From a bacterium (lineage in GTDB: Bacteria; SM23-81; DAOVCL01): a DNA stretch of 64,000 nt. The stretch is from the NCBI GenBank assembly GCA_029932675.1, contig JAOZPP010000004.1, positions 17,367 through 81,366 of the forward strand. The letters are read 5' to 3'. The notes below the pieces were generated by a model. That model saw only the letters and a program-made list of their open reading frames with translations, searched no databases and had not been told where the DNA came from. Of the stretch, positions 27,720-37,221 are shown piece after piece (within the stretch, counting starts at the first letter, position 1; each line of letters begins with the position of its first letter). Made by a program: the position numbers and the translations under genes.

Positions 27720-29612
27720 ATGGAAGGAATCCTAAATCGGATCGACTCTCCCCAGGATCTGAAGGCCCTCTCCTCCGAGGAGTTGGGGGCCCTGGCAGCA
27801 GAGATCAGGGAGGAAATAATCTCGGTGGTCTCCCAAAACGGAGGGCATCTGGCCCCCAACCTCGGGGTGGTGGAACTCAGCTTGGCCCTTCATTACGTAT
27901 TTAATCCTCCCCGAGATAAGATCATCTGGGATGTGGGCCATCAGGCATATACCCATAAGCTGATCACCGGAAGACGGAGGAGGTTTCATACCCTGAGGAG
28001 ATACCGGGGGATAAGCGGTTTCCCGAAGAGGGAAGAGAGCCCCTATGACTGCTTTGGCACAGGCCACGCCTCCACTGCCATATCTGCCGCCTTGGGGATG
28101 GCTAAGGCCAGGAACCTGAAGGGAGAGGATTACAAGATTGTTGCGGTTGTGGGGGATGGTTCTCTTACCGCCGGACTGGCCTTTGAGGGACTGAACAATG
28201 TAGGGGCTTCAGATACGGACATAATCGTGGTCCTAAATGACAACAAGATGTCCATCTCTCCCAGCGTAGGGGCCTTCTCCAAGTATCTGACCAATGTGCT
28301 TACCGTTCCCTCCTACAACCGGCTGCGAGCGGAGATCTGGGACTTCATCGGCAGGCTTCCTGAGTTTGGAGGTAAGCTCCAAGCGGCGGTGCGCCGGCTG
28401 GACGAGAGCCTCAAGGGTCTGGTCCTGCCCGGGATATTCTTTGAGGAGTTGGGGTTCAGGTATATCGGCCCCCTCGATGGCCATGACCTTCCCCTCTTAG
28501 TGAAGACCTTAGAGGCCATAAAGGGCCTCAAGGAGCCCATCCTCTTCCATGCCCTCACCGAGAAAGGAAAGGGCTACAAACTTGCTCAAGAAAACCTCCC
28601 CAAGTTCCATGGCTTGGGGGCATTCGACAAGGTCACTGGGGAGGTGAAGAAATCGAAGAACCCTTCCTACTCCCAGGTCTTTGGGAAAACCATTGAGGAT
28701 TTGGCTGAGAGGGAAGAAAGGATTGTGGCCATTACCGCGGCGATGTCCCTGGGAACGGGGTTAGAAGGGTTCTCTAAAAGGTTCCCTCAGAGGTTTTATG
28801 ACGTAGGGATAGCCGAGCAGCATGCGGTGACCTTTGCCGCCGGGCTGGCCACCCAGGGGCTAAGGCCGGTGGTGGCCATCTACTCCACATTTCTCCAGCG
28901 GGCTTATGACCAGATCATCCATGATGTCGCCCTTCAGAAACTACCCGTTGTCTTTGCTATCGACCGGGGAGGACTGGTAGGGGAGGATGGCCCTACCCAT
29001 CATGGTAGCTTCGATCTCAGCTACCTAAGGGCAATACCCAACCTTATCCTAATGGCCCCCAAGGACGAAGTTGAGCTGAGGCAGATGCTCTACACCGCCA
29101 TACGGTACGAGAAGGGGCCAGTGGCGGTGAGGTACCCCCGGGGGGCCGGGTTTGGCCTCCCCTGGGAAGGCAGATGGAGGAGACTGAAGATAGGAAGTTG
29201 GGAGGTGCTCAAGGAGGGGGAAGACCTGGTGATCTTGGCCGTAGGCTCGATGGTCTATCCGGCGCTCAAGGCTGCAGAGAGCCTCTCCAAATGGAGGGTA
29301 GGGGTGGTAAACTGCCGGTTTATTAAACCTATGGATACCGCGATCCTGCAGAAGATAGCCGAAAAGGGAATCCCTATCCTCACCGTGGAGGAAAACTCCT
29401 CTCTGGGAGGCTTCGGCAGCGGTGTCTTAGAGACCTGGGCTGAGTTGGGGCTCCCCCCCACAAGGATCGAACTTATGGGCATCCCGGATAAGTTCATCGA
29501 GCATGGGGGAAGGGATAGGCTCCTCTCCAACCTGGGTTTGGACGAGAAGGGGATAGCCAAAAGGGCAAAGCAGATCTTGGAGGGTTCAGAAGGGAAGGAC
29601 AAAGTGCCTTGA
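27720..29612 (+). CDS. dxs: 1-deoxy-D-xylulose-5-phosphate synthase
   Basis: First enzyme of the DXP isoprenoid pathway: pyruvate plus glyceraldehyde 3-phosphate, using thiamine diphosphate. A 630-aa protein with GGHLAPNLGVVELSLALHYVF, GTGHASTAISAALGMA, the ThDP motif GDGSLTAGLAFEGLNN...NDN, SISPSVGAFSKYL, the proton relay Glu region GIAEQHAV and DRGGLVGEDGPTHHG. The open frame reaches back to 27681, but ATG 27720 is preferred: it starts the family N-terminus (ILNRIDSPQDLK), has an AGAAGGGG ribosome site, and lies just after the ispA stop. Confidence 0.96.
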   Translation: MEGILNRIDSPQDLKALSSEELGALAAEIREEIISVVSQNGGHLAPNLGVVELSLALHYVFNPPRDKIIWDVGHQAYTHKLITGRRRRFHTLRRYRGISGFPKREESPYDCFGTGHASTAISAALGMAKARNLKGEDYKIVAVVGDGSLTAGLAFEGLNNVGASDTDIIVVLNDNKMSISPSVGAFSKYLTNVLTVPSYNRLRAEIWDFIGRLPEFGGKLQAAVRRLDESLKGLVLPGIFFEELGFRYIGPLDGHDLPLLVKTLEAIKGLKEPILFHALTEKGKGYKLAQENLPKFHGLGAFDKVTGEVKKSKNPSYSQVFGKTIEDLAEREERIVAITAAMSLGTGLEGFSKRFPQRFYDVGIAEQHAVTFAAGLATQGLRPVVAIYSTFLQRAYDQIIHDVALQKLPVVFAIDRGGLVGEDGPTHHGSFDLSYLRAIPNLILMAPKDEVELRQMLYTAIRYEKGPVAVRYPRGAGFGLPWEGRWRRLKIGSWEVLKEGEDLVILAVGSMVYPALKAAESLSKWRVGVVNCRFIKPMDTAILQKIAEKGIPILTVEENSSLGGFGSGVLETWAELGLPPTRIELMGIPDKFIEHGGRDRLLSNLGLDEKGIAKRAKQILEGSEGKDKVP

Positions 29613-29757
29613 TCTCGTTCTCTCCCCCCTGGCCAAAGGAGCCATCCTTAAACAATGCATTATAGTGGTGAAAGAAGACCCTTTAGTAACTAAGAACTAT
29701 TGACTACCTGACTGCCGTTAGAGGTGAATTGATAGCTGCCCTTGGAGGTGATTGAAA

Positions 29758-31149
29758 TTGCCGCAATTCAACAAGATAACAGATGAGGTTTTGAGGGAGA
29801 TCTCGGATATATGTGAGGTGACCACAGATACTGGGGTGACGGAAGCCTATGGGCGGGATGAGACATCTGACCTCTTCTCCCTCCCCGAGGCTGTGGTCAG
29901 GCCGACAAAGGCCGAACAGATCTCCCAACTCCTGAAGCTTGCCTCGCAGAGGCTCTTTCCAGTAACCCCTCGAGGATTGGGGACAGGCGTCTCCGGAGGG
30001 GCTATTCCGGTGGAAGGTGGACTGGTCATCTCCTTAGAGAAGATGAATCGGTTAAAGGATATCGACAAAGAGAATATGATGGCTGTGGTCGAACCAGGGT
30101 TGATCACTGGAGAGCTCCAAGGCAAGGTGGAGGAGTTGGGGCTCTTCTATCCCCCTGATCCGGCAAGCTTGGATTCCTGCAGCTTAGGGGGTAATGTGGC
30201 CGAGGGAGCAGGAGGCCCCCGCGCCTTTAAGTATGGCACCACCAAGGATTATGTCACTGGCCTGGAGTTGGCCTTAGCCTCTGGGGAACTAATTAGCTTA
30301 GGGGGAAAGATCATCAAGGATGTCTCCGGCTATAATCTCATTGGCACAATAATTGGCTCCGAGGGAACCTTAGGAATAATTACTTCTATCACCCTAAGGC
30401 TCATCCCCCTCCCCCCCCACAAGGTTGACCTCCTTGTCCCCTTCCCTTCCCTGGAAAAGGCAGGGGAGACCGTCTCCCTCTTAGTGGAGAAGGGGATCGT
30501 CCCGGCCACCATCGAGTTTATGGAAAGGGAAGCCCTCTTAGCCTCAGAGCAGAAGATCAAGAGGGAGGTCCCCTTCAGGGAGAAAGCGGCCCAACTGCTC
30601 ATTGAGATAGACGGATATAAAAAGGAGGAGCTGGAGGGGCTCTATGAAACTGTGGGAGAGATATGCCTGGACCAGGGGGCAGAGGATGTCTTAGTGGCCG
30701 ACAACCGGCCAGACCAGGAGAGGATGTGGGAGGCCCGCCGGGAGATCCCCGAGGGCTTAGCCCTCCTCAGTCCGGTGATTGACAAGGAGGATGTGGTCGT
30801 CCCCCGCAACCAGATAGCCACCTTCCTCAGGGCAAAAGGGGAGATAGCCAAAAAGTATGGGGTAAAGATCGTCTGCTTTGGCCATGCCGGTGATGGCAAC
30901 ATTCACACCAATGTCCTCAAAGAGGAGATGGCTGATGAGCAGTGGAAAAAGGTAAGAAAGGAGATAGACTATGAGCTTATCCGCACCGTCCTCTCCTTGG
31001 GAGGAACAATCACCGGGGAACATGGGATAGGGGTAGTGAAGAGGGAATATCTGAAGAAGTTCACCAATCCCACCACCCTCTCCCTGATGCGGGGGATAAA
31101 ACAGGCCTTCGACCCCCAAGGCATAATGAACCCCGGGAAGGTCTTGTGA
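29758..31149 (+). CDS. glcD: FAD-linked oxidase, glycolate oxidase GlcD-like
   Basis: A 463-aa flavoprotein of the FAD-binding 4 / FAD-oxidase C family that oxidises 2-hydroxy acids such as glycolate or lactate. N-terminal FAD domain: VVRPTKAEQISQLLKLA, PRGLGTGVSGGAIP, GLITGELQGKVEELGLFYPPDP, SLGGNVAEGAGG, GTTKDYV; C-terminal: FGHAGDGNIHTNV and TGEHGIGVVKREYL, with the substrate-binding Arg/His region. The GlcE/GlcF partners are not adjacent, so the exact substrate is uncertain. Of two TTG codons, 29758 lies 7 bases after GGAGGTG (29744-29750); 29752 is too close. The stop overlaps the start of the RadC-like gene (TGATG). Confidence 0.88.
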   Translation: MPQFNKITDEVLREISDICEVTTDTGVTEAYGRDETSDLFSLPEAVVRPTKAEQISQLLKLASQRLFPVTPRGLGTGVSGGAIPVEGGLVISLEKMNRLKDIDKENMMAVVEPGLITGELQGKVEELGLFYPPDPASLDSCSLGGNVAEGAGGPRAFKYGTTKDYVTGLELALASGELISLGGKIIKDVSGYNLIGTIIGSEGTLGIITSITLRLIPLPPHKVDLLVPFPSLEKAGETVSLLVEKGIVPATIEFMEREALLASEQKIKREVPFREKAAQLLIEIDGYKKEELEGLYETVGEICLDQGAEDVLVADNRPDQERMWEARREIPEGLALLSPVIDKEDVVVPRNQIATFLRAKGEIAKKYGVKIVCFGHAGDGNIHTNVLKEEMADEQWKKVRKEIDYELIRTVLSLGGTITGEHGIGVVKREYLKKFTNPTTLSLMRGIKQAFDPQGIMNPGKVL

Positions 31150-31535
31150 TGGGGAAGAAAGAGGTTAAAAGTGCCTTTACTGAAGAAGGAAGGCAAGTTG
31201 AGTGGCGCCACCCCGGGGGTAAATTACGGGATTGGGGCCCCAAGTCATTAACAAATCAGGAACTTCTAGCGATCCTTATTTCTACAGGAATACCAGGTAA
31301 AACTGCGGAAGATATTGCTAAGGAAATACTAGATAAATTTGGCTCCTTTAAAGGAATGGCAAACCAGCCGCTAGAAAAATTTCTCCAATTTAAAGGAATG
31401 GGAGACGTTAAAATTATTCGCATTGCAGCGGCTTTTGAGATAGCAAGAAGAATAACAGGGGAGGTTTTAGAAAAATATGAAGAGCAAAAAACCCAAAATT
31501 CCGGGAAAAGCCACACGAATATCAAACCCCTTTGA
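31149..31535 (+). CDS. RadC N-terminal (UPF0758 helix-hairpin-helix) domain protein
   Basis: A 128-aa protein containing only the helix-hairpin-helix N-terminus of RadC: GGKLRDWGPKSLTNQELLAILISTG, AEDIAKEILDKFGSFKGM, and KFLQFKGMGDVKIIRIAAAFEIARR. The C-terminal JAB/MPN metalloprotease-like domain of RadC (HxHxxxD) is absent; instead the frame runs 59 bases into the restriction-methylase gene. The overlap and shared direction suggest joint translation with that gene, and a role in the restriction system such as DNA binding. First gene of the A+T-rich defence island; begins at the stop of glcD. Confidence 0.75.
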   Translation: MGKKEVKSAFTEEGRQVEWRHPGGKLRDWGPKSLTNQELLAILISTGIPGKTAEDIAKEILDKFGSFKGMANQPLEKFLQFKGMGDVKIIRIAAAFEIARRITGEVLEKYEEQKTQNSGKSHTNIKPL

Positions 31536-34500
31536 CATCACTACTCATAGAACGGAGTGGACTTGTGCTGCCAAGCTTGCTGAGTGGATGAACTCCTACA
31601 TTAAGGACAAGAATTTACCTTTGGGCACTGCAGAGGTAGAAACCATCCAGGAAGGTGACCGAAAACGAGTCGATATTATTCTATTTGATAGTCCAGCAAA
31701 TCAAAAAGTGCTCTGCGTCATTGAAACCAAACAACCTTATTTTGATGTCTTTAATGAGAGCGAGCTCAAAGAACCTGCACGTAAAAAAGCCGTTAAGAGA
31801 AAAGCTCCGTACTTTGCTACCTGTAATTTCCAGTGGTTCATTTGGTTCAATACGGAGAGAGTGAACAAGATGGATCCAGAGGAAAGACAAATTCTCGAAA
31901 AATATCACCTCTCGGAAATTGAGGATTTAGACTACATAGAGGAACCAAGGTTCAAGAATCCCATCATAACTGGGCTCAGTAAGTTCTTACAGGAGCTAGT
32001 TGAGGTATCCAAGGGCAAAAAGCCTGAGCCATTACTTCCGATTGATGAGTTTCTGATATTTCGTCTCCATGAGAAAGTCAACAGACTTGCTCGCTATTAC
32101 AGAGTCATAATAAGAGATGCTACTCATAAAGACACGAAGTTTCAAAGTAAACTCCAGAAATGGTTTATAGATCAACAATGGCAGTTTACCTGGAAAGATT
32201 CTGATTACGATAAGGTGGCGAGACAGACTGCTTACCTTCTAATCAACAAAATCCTCTTCTATTACCTACTTAAAGCAAAAAAGACTTACCTTGCTTCTCT
32301 AGAGATTCCTGAAGACTTGACAAAAGGTGGGCAACTTCAGGCACAATTGCAAGCTTATTTTAGCTATGTTTTGAAAAAGATCGACTATGAGACTATCTAC
32401 AGCACCGATTTTATTGACCAGACGGCCTTCCCTGACAACAAAGAGGTTGTCTGTGAAATCAAAGACCTTGTTAATATCTTAAAAAGATATGACTTTTCTG
32501 AAATAGGGTATGAAATCATAGGAAATATCTTCCAACGTCTCATCCCTCAGAAAGAACAGCACAAGTTAGGTCAATACTTCACAAATCCTGACATCGTGGA
32601 TCTCATTTTAAGATTTTGTTTGAAACATGAGAAGGATAAAATATTGGACCCGTCCTGTGGTGCCGGAACTTTCCTTATGAGGGCATATAAACACAAAAAG
32701 ATAATGAATAATAGACTCTCGCATAGGGATATTCTTGAAACTCTTTGGGGAGTAGATATTGCAAAGTTTCCATCTCACCTTGCTACAATAAATCTCGCAC
32801 TACAAGATTTAGGAGAAGATAAGAATTACCCAAATATAGCTCAGGAAGACTTTTTTAATCTGCTTACTAGTCCTGAAGGATTAGAACTCCCTGAAAAATG
32901 GAGAAAAATTAGAGCAAAAACCCTCGGGGTGAAGGAAAGAGAGATCACTTATCCCAGATGGTTTGACTGTATTGTGGGGAACCCCCCATACACAAGACAA
33001 GAAGAGATTCCAGATATTACAGGTAAGTTAAGTTATAAAAAGAAATTGATTAAAAGTGCTCTTTACAATGTAAATCACAAAAAGATTGCCACTATTTCCA
33101 AAAGGGCGGGCATATATGTCTATTTCTTCATTCATGGAATGAAATTCTTACGGAATGGGGGAAGATTTGGTTTCATTGTTTCAAATTCTTGGCTTGATGT
33201 TGACTATGGGAGGGGACTGCAGGAATTCTTTTTGAAAAATTATAAAATCGTCGCCATCATTGAATCAAAGGTTGAACGATGGTTTGAAACAGCGGATATA
33301 AACACTTGTATAGTAATACTTGAAAAATGTAAAGATACAAAACAACGGAATGAGAATTTCGTGAAGTTTGTTTACTTATTCAAACCGCTCCGTCATTTTG
33401 TCCCTCCGGCACAAAAGAGATGGGAAGAACAAATTAAACGAGTTGATACTATTGATAGTTTAATCAAAACAATCCTTGCCCATAAAGAGTTCTACCAAAA
33501 TGAAGAAATAAGAATCTATCCTAAATTACAAAAAGAACTCTGGATGGAGGGCTATGATAAAAGGAATAAAAAATATGCTGGTTCAAAATGGGGTAAATAT
33601 ATTAGAGCACCAGAACCAATTATAAAAAAGATCTTGATGAATAGAAGATTATCTCTCCTGGGTTCTTTCGTCAAGGCTATTATGGAAGGCGAACCCACAG
33701 GTGCAAATGAATTCTTTTTTGTCACAAGAGAAATCATAAAGAAATTCAAAATAGAAAATACTTATTTGCATCCTGCGTTTAATAGTCCAAAGGATTCTAA
33801 ATCAATACTTATTACACAAACAAACAGCTATAGTTGGAAACTTCTTACGAACGCTTCAAAAGAGGAGTTGAAGGGAACAAATATTTTGAAATACATCAAA
33901 TGGGGAGAAAGAAAAGGATTCAGGAAACACTATTTTAAGGAAGATATCTGGTATTCAAGAAGCGATAGAAAGGCAGATTTATTGATTCCGAGAGGGATAT
34001 ACCAGAGGTTTATTTGCTTCTACAATGTTGATGGTCTTATTGCAAGTGATAGGTTTGTTGAAATTTTCATGCGATCAAAAGAGCTGAGAGAAATTACCGG
34101 AGCTTTCCTTAACTCCACTCTGTATTTTCTTTTGCTTGAACTTTACTGTCGGACAAATTTGGGTCAAGGGGCTTTGGATATTCAACCAACTGATATTAGA
34201 AAAATACCAATTCCAGATTTGACGGAACTTGATAAAAAGCTTGTTCAGCATATTCAAGAAGTCTTTGAGCAAGTTAGCAAAAGAGAGGTGAATGTTATAT
34301 TTGAAGAACTCGGTGTCAATTCTCCAGGAGAAGTTTCCCTTGACAAGGTCAAACCTGACCGCAGGGAACTGGATAAGATCGTTATGGGGGATATTTTAGG
34401 TTTGACGGAAGAGGAACAACTTGAAGTCTATCGTGCCGTCGTTGACCTGGTAAGTTCCCGGATTAAGAAGGCAAAGAGTGTAGAGCGGAAAAAGAAAATT

Positions 34501-34959
34501 AAGGGGGGCATAGATATTGATGCCTTTGTGAAGACAGTAATAGAGGGAATTGGAAAAAAGACTTTGGCAGAATTTTATCAAGAGAAAATACTAACACAAA
34601 AACCACTTTACACGAAGAAACTCCCTAAACCCACGAATGAGGTGGGGTTTGAAGCGGAGTTGGGTTTGAAATTTGAGAAGGAAATCCACAAATATCGACT
34701 AAATTCAGGTAAAAAACATATTTTCTGCAAATCTGAGCCCGAAGCCCGCTATCTAAAAGTTTGGATAGAAGCGGGATTGGAAAGTGTCAAAGTTCCCAAA
34801 GATGAAGATCGTTTAGTTAAGATAGTCCCTCAATTGGAAAGATTGATGGAGAAAACCAAAAAGATAATAGAGTCCTATACTGACTCTATCCTCCAACCTA
34901 AGCTCCGCCAGAAAATCTTCCACCAAATCTGGCAGAAATTAACTGAAGGAATTGAATAA
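31477..34959 (+). CDS. Type IIG-like restriction-modification enzyme (nuclease plus N6-adenine methylase)
   Basis: A 1160-aa single-chain enzyme. N-terminal PD-(D/E)xK nuclease: RVDIILF (Asp, about 63-69) and VIETKQP (ExK, about 80-87). Methylase: LGQYFTNP (motif X, about 363), LDPSCGAGTFL (motif I, about 389), FDCIVGNPPYTRQ (motif IV NPPY, about 495-507), FIVSNSWLDVDYG (about 565). About 700-900 is the likely target-recognition region. Residues about 956-1005 (DKVKPDRRELDKIV then LTEEEQLEVYRAV and KKAKSV) are the segment whose broken copies recur at 35118, 35876, 41346, 42104 and 44282. A further 150 C-terminal residues follow. Protects or cleaves DNA depending on methylation. Overlaps the RadC-like gene. 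Visibly A+T-richer than the flanking housekeeping genes, consistent with transfer. Confidence 0.88.
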   Translation: MKSKKPKIPGKATRISNPFDITTHRTEWTCAAKLAEWMNSYIKDKNLPLGTAEVETIQEGDRKRVDIILFDSPANQKVLCVIETKQPYFDVFNESELKEPARKKAVKRKAPYFATCNFQWFIWFNTERVNKMDPEERQILEKYHLSEIEDLDYIEEPRFKNPIITGLSKFLQELVEVSKGKKPEPLLPIDEFLIFRLHEKVNRLARYYRVIIRDATHKDTKFQSKLQKWFIDQQWQFTWKDSDYDKVARQTAYLLINKILFYYLLKAKKTYLASLEIPEDLTKGGQLQAQLQAYFSYVLKKIDYETIYSTDFIDQTAFPDNKEVVCEIKDLVNILKRYDFSEIGYEIIGNIFQRLIPQKEQHKLGQYFTNPDIVDLILRFCLKHEKDKILDPSCGAGTFLMRAYKHKKIMNNRLSHRDILETLWGVDIAKFPSHLATINLALQDLGEDKNYPNIAQEDFFNLLTSPEGLELPEKWRKIRAKTLGVKEREITYPRWFDCIVGNPPYTRQEEIPDITGKLSYKKKLIKSALYNVNHKKIATISKRAGIYVYFFIHGMKFLRNGGRFGFIVSNSWLDVDYGRGLQEFFLKNYKIVAIIESKVERWFETADINTCIVILEKCKDTKQRNENFVKFVYLFKPLRHFVPPAQKRWEEQIKRVDTIDSLIKTILAHKEFYQNEEIRIYPKLQKELWMEGYDKRNKKYAGSKWGKYIRAPEPIIKKILMNRRLSLLGSFVKAIMEGEPTGANEFFFVTREIIKKFKIENTYLHPAFNSPKDSKSILITQTNSYSWKLLTNASKEELKGTNILKYIKWGERKGFRKHYFKEDIWYSRSDRKADLLIPRGIYQRFICFYNVDGLIASDRFVEIFMRSKELREITGAFLNSTLYFLLLELYCRTNLGQGALDIQPTDIRKIPIPDLTELDKKLVQHIQEVFEQVSKREVNVIFEELGVNSPGEVSLDKVKPDRRELDKIVMGDILGLTEEEQLEVYRAVVDLVSSRIKKAKSVERKKKIKGGIDIDAFVKTVIEGIGKKTLAEFYQEKILTQKPLYTKKLPKPTNEVGFEAELGLKFEKEIHKYRLNSGKKHIFCKSEPEARYLKVWIEAGLESVKVPKDEDRLVKIVPQLERLMEKTKKIIESYTDSILQPKLRQKIFHQIWQKLTEGIE

Positions 34960-35154
34960 GGTGTAAAAGCAGTGGTAAAATTGAAGAAATGGCGGGTTGA
35001 ATGAAAGCGCTTGACCTACTTACGATGGGGGGTGGGAGGCTGATCCAAGATCCAGGTATGGGGCTGGGAAAGTCTGGGACGGAGGGTAGAGGACATCAAA
35101 TCGAGAATAGTAGAGGGCTGAAAAATAGGCTAGTGAAAGCGAGAAGTGTGTGAG
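34960..35154 (+). pseudogene. Spacer with short methylase-tail remnant before toxin copy 1
   Basis: No intact gene. Its end (35118-35153) reads in frame LKNRLVKARSV and stop, the same ending as the larger tail fragments at 35876 and 42104. The stop lies one base before the toxin ATG. From 35083 the sequence is identical to that before toxin copy 2 (from 41311). Confidence 0.55.
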
Positions 35155-35667
35155 ATGAAAGTAACCGCAGACGCATCTATTCTAATCCACCTTGCAGCCA
35201 TTGGAAGATTTTATCTATTGGAGGAGTTATTCGGTGAGGTAATGATCCCAGAAAGTGTCTATAAGGAGGTAGTTGTAGAAGGCTGGGGGCTTTCCGGTTC
35301 TTTAGAAACGGCGGAAGCCCTAAGAACGGGCCTTATAAAAGTAGGTGAAGTAATAGACAAGGAGAAAGTCAGAGAGTTCTCACAAAGATATAGAGTCAGC
35401 GCAACCAATGCCGAGGTCATTCAATTATCAAAAGAGTTGAACTCTAAAATTGTTTTGGCCGATGAGGAAGAAGTTAGAGATGCTGCACAGGAAGCTGGCC
35501 TTCAAGTGAAAGGTTGTTTGGGCATACTTGTAGATTCAGTGAAAAATAAGATCATCTCTTCTCGACAGGCTGTCCAAGATATCGACAATTTAGTTGCATC
35601 AGGTTATCGCATTAGCAATGATATAATTGATGGATTGAAAAACACTTTAAGGAGATGGGACAGATGA
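35155..35667 (+). CDS. PIN-like toxin of the DUF3368 family, copy 1
   Basis: A 170-aa protein: KVTADASILIHLAAIGRFYLL at the N-terminus holds the first PIN-domain Asp, SATNAEVIQLSKEL the central Glu region, and KIVLADEEEVRDAAQ the later acidic pair; these are the metal-binding positions of PIN ribonucleases. DUF3368 proteins pair with UPF0175 antitoxins, and such a gene follows with a 13-base overlap. Predicted RNase toxin. ATG 35155 is preferred over the upstream GTG 35146, which lies inside the preceding tail remnant. Identical to copy 2 at 41383. Confidence 0.85.
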   Translation: MKVTADASILIHLAAIGRFYLLEELFGEVMIPESVYKEVVVEGWGLSGSLETAEALRTGLIKVGEVIDKEKVREFSQRYRVSATNAEVIQLSKELNSKIVLADEEEVRDAAQEAGLQVKGCLGILVDSVKNKIISSRQAVQDIDNLVASGYRISNDIIDGLKNTLRRWDR

Positions 35668-35882
35668 AAGCCTCCTTGATGATACCAGAAAGGATAAGGG
35701 AAAAGTTCCTGGGGGAGATACTGGATATGTATGCGCAAGGTGAGTTGGCTGCCAGCAAAGCTGCTCAGATGCTTGGCATACCGAGGGCTACTTTCTATAG
35801 CCTATTGGCTGAAACAAACACCCCTCTCCCCAAAAAGCTTAATGATAGCATCAGAAAAGAGTTGGAAGAATTATTAAAGTGA
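35655..35882 (+). CDS. UPF0175-family antitoxin, copy 1
   Basis: A 75-aa protein with a compact helix-turn-helix-like segment (LAASKAAQMLGIPRATFYSLL, about 32-52), typical of UPF0175. It should neutralise the DUF3368 toxin and may repress the operon. Toxin comes before antitoxin here. The last codons (LLK and stop) coincide with the first codons of the methylase-tail fragment read in another frame. Identical to 41883-42110. Confidence 0.82.
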   Translation: MGQMKASLMIPERIREKFLGEILDMYAQGELAASKAAQMLGIPRATFYSLLAETNTPLPKKLNDSIRKELEELLK

Positions 35883-36013
35883 CACCTGACCGCCGGGAAG
35901 TGGATAGAATCGTCTTTGAAGCCCTGAAATTAACTGAAAAGGAACAACTTGAAGTTCACCGGGCAGTGGGGGAGTTGGTGAAGAACAGGCTCGTTAAGGC
36001 AAGGAGTGTGTAG
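35876..36013 (+). pseudogene. Methylase 3'-tail fragment 1
   Basis: In frame: KVTPDRREVDRIV, FEALKLTEKEQLEVHRAV, GELVKNRLVKARSV, stop (36011-36013). It aligns without gaps to residues about 957-1002 of the restriction-methylase (DKVKPDRRELDKIV...LTEEEQLEVYRAV...KKAKSV). No start and no methylase core: a detached tail. The closely matching ending in all fragments suggests a common source gene different from, but related to, the intact methylase. Confidence 0.8.
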
Positions 36014-36037
36014 TACGGATACAGTGGATGGTTGCAG

Positions 36038-37153
36038 ATGAGCGAATTGATGAAGGCAGATTATAAAGAACTTCTTGCAAAGGTTTCGGGTCTGCTTGAG
36101 CGGGCAAGACACGAAGCTGTAAGAAGGATTAATACGGTTATCGTAGAAACCTATTGGGAAATTGGAAGATTGATTGTAGAAGAGGAACAGAAGGGCAAAA
36201 AACGGGCCGAGTATGGTAAAAGGTTGTTACAGAAATTATCAATTGATTTGACAAAAAGATATGGACGGGGATTCTCAACCGACAATTTAGAGGCTATGAG
36301 AAAGTTTTACTTGATTTATCCTAGTTTTGGCAGGAAGATTTCCGAGACAATGTCTCGGAAATTAGGAAAGACTCAAGCTGATATCCCAGAGATTGAATTT
36401 CTGAAGAATCTTTCATGGTCTCACATTCGTGAAATTATAACACTTGAGGAACCTCTTGCAAGGTCTTTTTATGTGATAGAGACAATTAAAAATAACTGGT
36501 CAGTGAGGGAATTGAAGAGACAAAAAGGCTCCCTACTCTTTGAGAGACTTGCCCTGAGCAAAGAGAAAAAGAAGGTAATGGAGCTGGCAAAGAGAGGGCA
36601 GATTATTGAGAAGCCCGAGGATATAGTCAAAGACCCCTATGTATTGGAGTTCCTGGGTATCCCTGAGAGACATCACTATACTGAATCACAGTTGGAACAG
36701 GCTCTTATTGACCATCTTCAAGAATTTCTTTTAGAACTCGGTAAAGGCTTCACTTTTGTTGCCCGACAAAAGAGGATTACTATTGACAACGAACATTTTT
36801 ACATTGACCTGGTCTTTTACAACCGCATCGTGCGGTGTTTTGTCTTGATTGACCTCAAAGTAGGCAAGTTTACTCCGGCTGATACTGGGCAAATGAATTT
36901 TTATCTCAATTACATCAAGGCCAATGAAGTGATGGAGGATGAAAACCCTCCTGTGGGCATTCTTCTCTGCACTGAGGCTGACAGAAGCAGAGTCTTTGTA
37001 GAGTATGCCCTGGGAGGATTGGATAATAAAATTTTCGTCTCCAAATACAAATTGTATCTCCCGACGAAAAGAGAACTTGAGGCAGAAATCAAGAAAGAGA
37101 CGGCTCGTTTACAACTTATTTCACCCAGGGAGATGAAAAGCAGCAAAGATTAG
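36038..37153 (+). CDS. DUF1016 / YhcG-type PD-(D/E)xK nuclease
   Basis: A 371-aa protein with the DUF1016 N-terminal domain (ARHEAVRRINTVIVETYWEIG, KRLLQKLSIDLTKRYGRGFS, LSWSHIREII) and the C-terminal YhcG nuclease domain with YIDLVFYNRIVRCFVLIDLK (catalytic Asp and D-x-K, about 256-276) and GQMNFYLNYI. Family members are predicted DNA nucleases common in defence islands and often next to type I or IIG restriction genes. ATG 36038 is used; TTG 36032 is possible. The last 20 codons contain no anomaly. DUF2851-like and helicase genes follow. Confidence 0.87.
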   Translation: MSELMKADYKELLAKVSGLLERARHEAVRRINTVIVETYWEIGRLIVEEEQKGKKRAEYGKRLLQKLSIDLTKRYGRGFSTDNLEAMRKFYLIYPSFGRKISETMSRKLGKTQADIPEIEFLKNLSWSHIREIITLEEPLARSFYVIETIKNNWSVRELKRQKGSLLFERLALSKEKKKVMELAKRGQIIEKPEDIVKDPYVLEFLGIPERHHYTESQLEQALIDHLQEFLLELGKGFTFVARQKRITIDNEHFYIDLVFYNRIVRCFVLIDLKVGKFTPADTGQMNFYLNYIKANEVMEDENPPVGILLCTEADRSRVFVEYALGGLDNKIFVSKYKLYLPTKRELEAEIKKETARLQLISPREMKSSKD

Positions 37154-37221
37154 GTTTTCTTAAATATAGGAATGATTCATCTTGAAGCTGAGGCATTTCC
37201 ATTTTATAAAACACCTTAGCA

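Larger units (their letters stand above)
35083..35893. repeat. 811-bp perfect direct repeat, copy A
   Basis: Identical base for base, as far as I can compare by eye, to 41311-42121. It contains the short tail remnant, the whole toxin and antitoxin genes and the first bases of the next tail fragment; the copies diverge from 35894/42122. The two copies are in the same direction, 6228 bases apart. Confidence 0.9.
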
